Below are positions 6,035-12,386 of a DNA stretch of 12,386 bases, piece after piece; the stretch's first letter is position 1; each line of letters starts with the position of its first letter. The stretch covers positions 1 to 12,386 of the forward strand of contig JBJEPE010000060.1 of assembly GCA_051881075.1 (NCBI GenBank). Reading direction: 5' to 3'. The position numbers were made by a program, and so were the translations under genes. The stretch is from RUG14223 sp051881075 (GTDB lineage: Bacteria; Bacillota; Clostridia; Oscillospirales; Acutalibacteraceae). The notes beneath the pieces were generated by a model. The model was not told where the DNA came from, ran no database searches, and worked only from the letters and a program-made list of their open reading frames with translations.

Positions 6035-9000
6035 ATGCAAAGACAGGGGAAAAGGTTAATTTCGATTTTGTTGTGCATTATGTTATTAGCCGGTGTATTC
6101 AATATGCCTATATTGAATACAGACGCAGTTGACAATAGCGTAATAAGCAACCCGGAACCGGTAATCGATATTGTTGTTAATGTTCCAAGTGATTATGAGG
6201 GTACATTCCTTGATTTTAAAGATGAGCTTACTGCTAAGCTGGTTGCCCAAGGTATGGATCCGTCTACATTCCGTATTGTATCAGGTGCCATCAAGATTGA
6301 TACCACCGATAACTCTAACTGGTATGTTTATGATCACTATGTTAGCCAGGCTACATATAACTCATTAGGACTAAACGCTACAAAGCAGCCGTATCAAGCT
6401 GCTGATAATTTAAACGCAAGCGGCGCAAATCCATATTATATTGAAAATCTACCCAGTATGGTAAAACAAACATGTAAGTATTTTGCAAGGCATATCTCCT
6501 CTTCGGTAGATAGTGCAGGCAAGGCAAAAATGGTGTTTGTCGGATACGGTTCTAAAGCCCTTGCGGACTATATGATATATCCCGCAGTGAGTGACTCCAG
6601 AAGAACCTTTAGTTTTGACATAGACGCAAACGGTATAGATACTCACACACTTACCGGTGCGGGCTTCTTCGTTAATGCAGGTATAAACAGTTCAGGTAAG
6701 CTTAGCGGTTATCTGTTATTTTATCAATTCTCAAGTGCAACAGCAGGTACTATTTACTTAAAGAAAATAAATTCTGTTGATGCAAAAATTACTAAAGACA
6801 CAATTACAAATACCAGTACTGCAACAAATATAAAATCTTGCCCATTCAGCTTATCTTCCACTAAAAAGGCAAGAATAGACGTTGATCTTCGTTCAAATTC
6901 TATCACTGCTCAGCAGAGAAATTATCTTGCTGACGGTACGTTCGGTCCTACTTTAACCATGTTTGACGGTAAGGTTACGCTTGACAGAACCGGATATAAC
7001 GGCTTCGGTCCTGTAACAGCATACTCAAGTCATGGTTGCAGTAGTCTTTCTACATTTACTTTCTCTGATCTTGAAATGACATATGAGGCAAACGCATTTG
7101 AGGTTTTGCAAAGTGTACAATACTCAGAAACAGCTAAATATAAATATTTTATCAACCTTACCGGTGCGAACGCAAGCGCAAATATACCCAGCGATGATCC
7201 CGAAGCTTATCTTGAGGGACTTACCCGTTTGGCTGATAATGAGATATTCTATGTAAGCACTATCAATGACGGTGCCGTTCTTACTATACCTACGGCCACC
7301 AGCTCAGGTGTCACACCGGATAACGGCCTATATGCCACCGACGATGATTATATTACACAGATAGCGTCTTATATTACTACGAACTATAATGATAATGTAC
7401 AATATACACCTGTTAAGTTACAGGAAACTGTGCCTGTTCCTGTTTCAAATTTCTACATTGCCACTAAGGATAGCGATGGAAACGAACATCAGGTAATGAC
7501 AGCGCACTTGCAGCATTTTTCTACAAGTGGCGAAAGCTTTGAGGTATTCGTTCATGATAAGTCTATACCGATAGACAGTACATTGCCAATAACAAAGTAT
7601 AGACTGATTATTTATGATCCGGACGAAAATGAAATTGTAAATTCCGGTTTTGTTGATTTTACGGCATTGCCTAAATATTCCTTTAACCGTTCAAGTAAGC
7701 AGGGCAAATACATCTTTGAGCTTACAGTTAAGGATTCTGCCGGAACAGAGTCAACTCCGTTCCAAACTTATCTGACTACATATCTTGATGATGTCGGCGC
7801 TGATATAAAAGCGGAGAGCCTCGGCAATAAGTCACAAGCTAAAATAACTATAACAGATAAGGGCTTTGGTATAGATACTGACGGTATTACCCTTGTTGAC
7901 GGCAACGGCAGCGGTGTAATGAGTTATCAGATAAATGACGGAACGAAAGTAAAGCTTTCTGCTCCTGTACATGAGTATGAGGTAACTGCACCTCTAACAT
8001 TAACACCGTTAAAGGTTACTGCATGGGATGAGTGCGGCAACTCAAGCACACATACATTTACTACCTGTCAGGTTTCATTTGATGAGGCAGGTTATAGTAC
8101 ATATTATGTACTCAGCGGCGGTAAACTCGGTACATTACCTGAGTCACCGGTAATTACAGATCCTGACCTTCATTTCAAGGGTTGGGCAAACGAGAGCAAT
8201 GTTATAGTTTCATCTGAAACTACAGTTACATCATCCGTTAAGCTTCATGCCGAGTACACATCGGATTCTGTTTACCTTACATTTGACGCTAACGGCGGTG
8301 CTTTCAGCGATAGCTCTACCACACAGACAGTAAAGGCTGCTAAAGACAGTAAAATAATAGACTACCTCCTTAAGGGCGATCAACTTCCGACAAAGGAAGG
8401 CTACGACTTTACAGGTTGGACTCTTAATTCAGCCGCAATATCTGAGCAAGTAGCAAGTACTGACGGACTTGTATTAAAGGCTAATTGGGAAGTCGCATCA
8501 TTTAAGCTTACATTTGATGCCAACGGCGGTAACTTAGGAAAGCTTAAGGATAAAAATGTCAAGTATGGCTCATCTATATTAACAGCAGTTACAAAGGATG
8601 AAGCAGGAGATAACTATCAGGGTACATACCTGCCAACAAGAGAAGGTTATAACTTCACAGGCTGGGCTATAGATAAGGCTGGTACTGCAATATCATCTTC
8701 TCTTACAATGCCTGCCGCTCCATATACTGTTTATGCAAATTGGTTAAGAGATCAAACAAAATATATTCTTACCTTTGATACAGCCGGCGGTAGCACAGTT
8801 ACCAATAAATCTTACGTAAGAAACGATCAGCCTACTTACCCTGATTTGCCGACTTCTAACCGTGCAGGCTACACATTTGCAGGCTGGTATTATGACGATA
8901 CATTAGTTAAGACAGGCGACACAGTACCGGAGCTCAGGGATGGCGAGGACGCTATCACGCTTACGGCACATTGGACTCCTAATACAGATACACAGTATAA

Positions 9001-12000
9001 AATAGAATATTATTTCTATGACGGAGAGAATTACATACGTAATGATGACTTTACTCTTGCATTACAGGGTACAACGGAAGATAATTGTGAAGTAGATCCG
9101 GAAACCTTCTTTGCTAAGTCACTTACAGAATTAGGTTACTCAATAGACGGTGTTGACTGCGATAACACAACGCTTGAGGAATACCTTGAATCATGTGGTT
9201 ACTGGTTTGACGGTGAGAATAGTAATAATATTCTTACAAATACAATTTCCGGTGACGGTAAAACAGTAATTAAAATATGCTTTAAGAGATACTACAATGT
9301 AGGAACTAACTCAGTAGGTAACGGTACTGTTACAACCTTTGACGGCGGTATAAAAGAGGGTACATCACCGATAGTTACTTGGGTAGCCGACGATGGCTTC
9401 GATGTTAAGAGAATAATCATTGACTATGTAGTAAGAGATGATTTGCTTGATCAAGACTATTATATATTTGACGATATCAGCTTAGACCATAATGTTTTAG
9501 TTGAGTTTGCTCAAAGAACAACTCCGTCAACACCTACAGGATATTATAACGTTAATACATCAATAAACGGTGCAAGCGGTTCATGTACTATAAATAAGTC
9601 ACAATCAGTAGCTGAGGGCGACAATTATACAGTTTCATGGCAGGTAAGCCCCGGTTATTACATATCTTCTATCGTAATTGACGGTGTAGACTATGATGTT
9701 GACACTAAGTCGGTAGAGCTTAAGGGTATTAAGTCCGACCATGATATAGTTATAACAACTCAGCCGCTTCCAACAATAGGCGGCGGTACAACTAAGGGAT
9801 ATTATACCGTTACGGCTAACTGCTACGGAGTATTCAGCGATGGAATATTTGCCAGCAAATCAACGGTTGCTAAGGTCGGTGATACTGTTGAGGTTGACTG
9901 GTCTGCATTAGGTGATATTCATGTTTATGCTATCTATGTTGACGGCGTTATGGACGAGGATCCTGTAATAGACCACGGTGTTTATTTAGTAACTGATAAC
10001 ATTCAAAAGAATTATGTTGTAGATATCTACTTTGCAGATGATTTAGACCACTTTAACAGAGAGTATTCTACTGAGAAAGTAATGGTTAAAACACAGCTTA
10101 TAGGTGGTCCGGGCACTATAACAGGTGGCGCAATGATTCCTGTGGGTTCGGATTATACAGTAGAATGGGATGTATTCCAGAGTACTGCCGATATAAATTC
10201 AGACGAATATGAGGCATTTGAGGTTTATAAGGTAGTTGTAAACGGAGAAGAGCAATCAGTTACAGGCAATACTCTTACATTAAATGATATTGAAAGTAAT
10301 CAAACGGTTTATGTATATGTAAGACCTGCTATACATAACATTAACGTTCTTTCATATGGCAACGGTACAGTAAGCCATGCAAAGACAGTCTATGAAGGTC
10401 AGGATTATACATTTACAGCTGTACCGGATTCAGGCTATAAGATAGCTAAGCTGGTTATTGACGATGAGGAAATAACCCTTACTGATGCAGAGAAAACGAA
10501 CTTTACCAAAAACTTTAGCAATATTGATAAAGATCATACAATCATGGCTTACTTTGTAGCTGATGGAGAAGAGCTTGATATAACCAATCTTGTAAATGTT
10601 ACTGTTGAGTTCATAGATTGTACCGGTAGAGTAAACTCAGGTATGGGCATATTTGCACTTGGTGATGAGGTTACGGTTAATTTTGAGCTTGATGAGGGCT
10701 ATGTTCCAACAAAGGTAACTGTAAACGGAGTTGAAACAGATTACGGCGAAAATATGCGTAAGATAATGCAGCTTGCGTTAAGACAAATGAATTATACGGT
10801 CGAAAATACTGATGGTGAATATATCTTAAATCTTGGCACTGTTGAGAGCGGTATTGTCGTTTTGGTTTACGGTGAGAATGCTCCTTTAGATAACAACGAT
10901 GACTTGCCTGACTTTACGCCTAAGAACAACTATACTGTTTCGGCAGAGCTTATAGGTGGTCCGGGTAATATTTCAAGTGGCGCAAAAGTAGAGGAAGGAA
11001 ATTCGTATACTGTAGATTGGGAGCTTACAAACCCGAAATATGAGGTAAGAGAAATAGTTATTGACGGCATAAGCAAGCCTGAACTGATTACAACTGAATT
11101 AACAGGTAACTACTTATTTGAGAATATTGCAGAAGATCATACGATTAAGGTTGTAATAGGCTCTAAGTTCGATATAAATATTGATATAGACGGTGACGGT
11201 ATCCCTGACTTAAATATTGATACAGACGGTGACGGCAGACCGGATATAAATATTGATCTTGACGGAGATAATGTACCGGATATCAATATTGATACCGATA
11301 ATACAGGTATATGGAGTCCAAGTACTGAGGGCGGCAACGCTGACGGAATTTGGAAGCCGGATACAAATCTCGATACAACCGGTGACGGCAAGGTGGACAT
11401 TGAGCACGGCTTTAGAGAAGCTTATGATAACGATAAAGACGGTGTTGATGACTCTTGGAAACCATCAAAGACTGTTTATCCAAACGGTATAACCGGATCT
11501 CCTTACGATACAGGCTCACCGCTTATCAACATAGACACAGACGGAGACGGCGAACCTGATGTAAACATAGATACAGACGGAGACGGCGAACCTGATGTAA
11601 ACATAGATACAGACGATGACGGCGAGCCTGATACCAACATAGACACAGACGGCGACGGTGAACCTGACGTAAATATAGATACGGACGGAGACGGTGAACC
11701 TGATGTAAACTTAGATACAGACGGCGACGGTGAACCGGATGTAAATATAGATACAGACGGCGACGGTGAACCGGATGTAGACATAGATACAGACGGTGAC
11801 GGTAAGCCTGATATAAATATAGATACAGACGGTGACGGTGAACCTGATGTAAACATAGATACAGACGGCGACGGCGAAGCGGACATAAATATAGATACTA
11901 ACGGTGACGGTAAGCCTAATATAAACATAGATACAGACGGCGACGGTGAAGCTGATGTAAACATTGATACAGACGGTGATGGCGTTGCGGATAAAAATAT

Positions 12001-12160
12001 CGACCGTGATAACGACGGTAAACCTGATCTTGATGTACCTATTACAGGCGACGGACTTGTAATTGCTATTATAGCATTTATCGTTATACTTGAGCTTTCA
12101 GCATTCGTTACAATCAGAGTTATCAAGAGAAACGGATACTCACGTCTAAAGCTTAAGTAA
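6035..12160 (+). CDS. Giant secreted surface protein: InlB-type repeats, DxDxDG array, sortase-like C-terminus
   Basis: The 2041-residue protein probably acts outside the cell as an anchored adhesin; its ligand is unknown. Residues 1-31 are a signal peptide (basic start, hydrophobic core, likely cut after T-D-A). Residues about 40-350 are a conserved N-terminal region ending in a lectin-like beta-sandwich (R-R-T-F-S-F-D-I-D at 189 to T-F-S-D-L-E-M-T-Y-E near 350). Two Ig-like segments lie at about 500-677. Four InlB B-repeats (T-F-D-A-N-G-G ... G-Y-x-F-x-G-W ... A-x-W) occupy 679-986, a MucBP-like segment about 986-1085, and seven divergent repeat domains 1086-1711. Twelve-residue calcium-loop-like repeats fill 1715-1762 and 1832-1999. 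V-P-I-T-G at 2001-2005, a hydrophobic helix and a basic tail form a wall-sorting signal of variant type. It is monocistronic by layout, with its own promoter and terminator. Domain types are clear by pattern; the function is inferred. Confidence 0.9.
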   Translation: MQRQGKRLISILLCIMLLAGVFNMPILNTDAVDNSVISNPEPVIDIVVNVPSDYEGTFLDFKDELTAKLVAQGMDPSTFRIVSGAIKIDTTDNSNWYVYDHYVSQATYNSLGLNATKQPYQAADNLNASGANPYYIENLPSMVKQTCKYFARHISSSVDSAGKAKMVFVGYGSKALADYMIYPAVSDSRRTFSFDIDANGIDTHTLTGAGFFVNAGINSSGKLSGYLLFYQFSSATAGTIYLKKINSVDAKITKDTITNTSTATNIKSCPFSLSSTKKARIDVDLRSNSITAQQRNYLADGTFGPTLTMFDGKVTLDRTGYNGFGPVTAYSSHGCSSLSTFTFSDLEMTYEANAFEVLQSVQYSETAKYKYFINLTGANASANIPSDDPEAYLEGLTRLADNEIFYVSTINDGAVLTIPTATSSGVTPDNGLYATDDDYITQIASYITTNYNDNVQYTPVKLQETVPVPVSNFYIATKDSDGNEHQVMTAHLQHFSTSGESFEVFVHDKSIPIDSTLPITKYRLIIYDPDENEIVNSGFVDFTALPKYSFNRSSKQGKYIFELTVKDSAGTESTPFQTYLTTYLDDVGADIKAESLGNKSQAKITITDKGFGIDTDGITLVDGNGSGVMSYQINDGTKVKLSAPVHEYEVTAPLTLTPLKVTAWDECGNSSTHTFTTCQVSFDEAGYSTYYVLSGGKLGTLPESPVITDPDLHFKGWANESNVIVSSETTVTSSVKLHAEYTSDSVYLTFDANGGAFSDSSTTQTVKAAKDSKIIDYLLKGDQLPTKEGYDFTGWTLNSAAISEQVASTDGLVLKANWEVASFKLTFDANGGNLGKLKDKNVKYGSSILTAVTKDEAGDNYQGTYLPTREGYNFTGWAIDKAGTAISSSLTMPAAPYTVYANWLRDQTKYILTFDTAGGSTVTNKSYVRNDQPTYPDLPTSNRAGYTFAGWYYDDTLVKTGDTVPELRDGEDAITLTAHWTPNTDTQYKIEYYFYDGENYIRNDDFTLALQGTTEDNCEVDPETFFAKSLTELGYSIDGVDCDNTTLEEYLESCGYWFDGENSNNILTNTISGDGKTVIKICFKRYYNVGTNSVGNGTVTTFDGGIKEGTSPIVTWVADDGFDVKRIIIDYVVRDDLLDQDYYIFDDISLDHNVLVEFAQRTTPSTPTGYYNVNTSINGASGSCTINKSQSVAEGDNYTVSWQVSPGYYISSIVIDGVDYDVDTKSVELKGIKSDHDIVITTQPLPTIGGGTTKGYYTVTANCYGVFSDGIFASKSTVAKVGDTVEVDWSALGDIHVYAIYVDGVMDEDPVIDHGVYLVTDNIQKNYVVDIYFADDLDHFNREYSTEKVMVKTQLIGGPGTITGGAMIPVGSDYTVEWDVFQSTADINSDEYEAFEVYKVVVNGEEQSVTGNTLTLNDIESNQTVYVYVRPAIHNINVLSYGNGTVSHAKTVYEGQDYTFTAVPDSGYKIAKLVIDDEEITLTDAEKTNFTKNFSNIDKDHTIMAYFVADGEELDITNLVNVTVEFIDCTGRVNSGMGIFALGDEVTVNFELDEGYVPTKVTVNGVETDYGENMRKIMQLALRQMNYTVENTDGEYILNLGTVESGIVVLVYGENAPLDNNDDLPDFTPKNNYTVSAELIGGPGNISSGAKVEEGNSYTVDWELTNPKYEVREIVIDGISKPELITTELTGNYLFENIAEDHTIKVVIGSKFDINIDIDGDGIPDLNIDTDGDGRPDINIDLDGDNVPDINIDTDNTGIWSPSTEGGNADGIWKPDTNLDTTGDGKVDIEHGFREAYDNDKDGVDDSWKPSKTVYPNGITGSPYDTGSPLINIDTDGDGEPDVNIDTDGDGEPDVNIDTDDDGEPDTNIDTDGDGEPDVNIDTDGDGEPDVNLDTDGDGEPDVNIDTDGDGEPDVDIDTDGDGKPDINIDTDGDGEPDVNIDTDGDGEADINIDTNGDGKPNINIDTDGDGEADVNIDTDGDGVADKNIDRDNDGKPDLDVPITGDGLVIAIIAFIVILELSAFVTIRVIKRNGYSRLKLK
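8069..8989 (+). repeat. Four InlB B-repeat (Listeria-Bacteroides) domains
   Basis: Units start at about residues 679, 746, 823 and 909 of the giant protein (8069, 8270, 8501 and 8759). Units 2 and 3 carry T-F-D-A-N-G-G, and units 2-4 carry G-Y-x-F-x-G-W and end in A-N-W or A-H-W. The first unit is degenerate. These beta-grasp modules are common spacers and adhesive modules in Firmicute surface proteins. Confidence 0.85.
9290..11165 (+). repeat. Seven divergent bacterial repeat domains in the giant protein
   Basis: Seven units begin near 9290, 9542, 9800, 10079, 10331, 10586 and 10928. They share the pattern Y-x-V-x-x...G-x-G-x-I...V-x-x-G-x-x-Y-T-V-x-W...V-x-x-I-V-I-D-G...I-x-x-D-H-x-I, as in the divergent InlB-type repeat family (PF18998 type). 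Units 4 and 7 are closest relatives, sharing L-I-G-G-P-G and G-A near their starts. Confidence 0.75.
11177..11320 (+). repeat. First block of 12-residue DxDxDG repeats (four units, last one degenerate)
   Basis: Four consecutive 36-base units begin N-I-D. The first three keep D-x-D-G-D while the fourth decays into N-T-G-I-W-S-P. Each good unit has the D1/D3/D5/G6/D9 spacing of EF-hand or thrombospondin type 3 calcium loops, apart from G6 being N in the third. Confidence 0.85.
11528..12031 (+). repeat. Tandem array of fourteen 36-bp / 12-residue DxDxDG calcium-loop-like repeats
   Basis: Fourteen uninterrupted units have the consensus N-I-D-T-D-G-D-G-E-P-D-V. Units 1 and 2 differ by one silent base, while units 10-14 drift (E-A-D, N-G-D, D-N-D variants), so the left end has probably been duplicated most recently. 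Aspartates at loop positions 1, 3, 5 and 9 and glycine at 6 match bacterial thrombospondin type 3 repeats. Calcium binding and a stiff, highly acidic stalk next to the wall anchor are inferred. Confidence 0.93.
12035..12157 (+). other. Sortase-like wall-sorting signal of the giant protein
   Basis: V-P-I-T-G-D (12035-12052) is followed by a roughly 22-residue hydrophobic helix (12056-12121) and the basic tail K-R-N-G-Y-S-R-L-K-L-K. This order is that of an LPXTG signal with V in place of L. The helix contains a glutamate, which is unusual. If no sortase accepts VPXTG, the helix would simply anchor the protein in the membrane. Confidence 0.65.
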
Positions 12161-12195
12161 GTTGATTGACTTTATAACAAAATAAAATACAAATA

Positions 12196-12220
12196 AGGAG
12201 CGGTCGCAATAACCACTCCT
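12196..12220 (+). other. Hairpin downstream of the giant gene
   Basis: AGGAG-C-GGT pairs with ACC-A-CTCCT (one C-A mismatch) around a seven-base loop, starting 36 bases after the stop codon. No T-tract follows on the plus strand, so it is more likely a 3'-end stabilising structure or a degenerate element than a terminator. Confidence 0.4.
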
Positions 12221-12234
12221 CAAAAGAAAAAGTG

Positions 12235-12276
12235 GGGCTGTAAAAAACTTGTAGTTTTTTACAGCCCTATTTTAGG
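12235..12276 (+). terminator. Strong intrinsic terminator after the giant gene
   Basis: A perfect fifteen-base-pair stem (12235-12249 with 12253-12267) with a three-base loop is followed by TATTTTA. The stem contains runs of A and T, so the opposite strand is also hairpin-forming. It lies about 75 bases past the stop codon. Confidence 0.8.
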
Positions 12277-12299
12277 GGATAGAAAGAAAAATATGTAGA

Positions 12300-12386
12300 A
12301 TGAAAGAATTAAGCGCAGACAAAGTATTTGCTTTGGCTAGGATTATTCAACGGCTTATAAAGGTACCGCCGAGTGTCAAAATTTGT
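12300..12386 (+). CDS. Possible start of an unrecognised gene, cut by the window end
   Basis: An ATG at 12300-12302 opens a frame of 29 codons that is still open at the window edge, beginning M-K-E-L-S-A-D-K-V-F-A-L-A-R-I-I. The amino acid mix looks like a real soluble protein with an amphipathic first helix. No good ribosome binding site is seen: AGAAAG at 12281 is weak and distant. No promoter is evident after the terminator at 12235-12276. I cannot assign a family from so short a piece, and a chance ORF is possible. Confidence 0.35.
   Translation, partial: MKELSADKVFALARIIQRLIKVPPSVKIC

Noticed and set aside
11528..12031. CRISPR array reading of the 36-bp repeats
   Set aside because: There are no spacers: the repeats are directly adjacent and encode in-frame protein repeats with codon-level variation.
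11503..12126. Long minus-strand ORF of repeated S-P-S-P-S-V-S units opposite the calcium-repeat array
   Set aside because: It is the complement of the GAC/GGC-rich 36-bp repeats. The low-complexity composition, the lack of a ribosome binding site and the strong plus-strand gene make it a shadow.

Overview
The window looks like a chromosomal piece of an anaerobic gut-type Firmicute (Clostridia, Ruminococcus/Eubacterium-like). Supporting signs are strong AGGAGG-type ribosome binding sites, consensus sigma-A promoters, an AT-rich host background, a CotJC-type manganese catalase, a TrpXYZ-type ABC transporter, and a very large surface protein with InlB-type repeats and a sortase-like C-terminus. 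The species cannot be named from the sequence.

Left edge (1-1949): the 3' part of a large serine recombinase gene, richer in G+C and with different arginine codons from everything else here, ends in a terminator. About 58 bases after its stop codon the sequence switches, without a start codon, into the middle of a manganese catalase reading frame (...ELAHLEM...). The simplest reading is that the recombinase sits at the right end of an integrated element that inserted into conserved catalase codons. The missing N-terminal part of the catalase would then lie beyond the other end of the element, outside the window. The catalase resembles the spore coat protein CotJC, so the arrangement recalls the sigK 'skin' type of sporulation-gene interruption. 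Whether this element is ever excised is unknown.

Middle (1950-5720, minus strand): an apparent four-gene operon, read right to left. It encodes a substrate-binding lipoprotein, a permease, an ATPase (together an ABC.X4 / TrpXYZ-like importer) and a DUF554 membrane protein. It has a consensus promoter with a perfect 14-bp palindrome between -35 and -10, a roughly 150-nt leader that can fold, a hairpin after the lipoprotein gene that probably lowers expression of the downstream genes, and a terminator shared with the convergent catalase remnant.

Intergenic region (5522-6034): no gene. It holds the divergent promoters, three copies of a CGGTYRTTA motif around an inverted repeat, and an extended -10 promoter for the giant gene to the right.

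Right half (6035-12160): one 2041-residue secreted protein. In order it has a signal peptide, a lectin-like N-terminal region, Ig-like segments, four InlB/Listeria-Bacteroides repeats, a MucBP-like segment, seven divergent bacterial repeat domains, two blocks of 12-residue DxDxDG calcium-binding-type repeats, a VPITG sortase-like motif, a membrane helix and a basic tail. It is probably a wall-anchored adhesin on a calcium-stiffened stalk. After it come a weak hairpin, a strong terminator, and the possible start of another gene running off the window.
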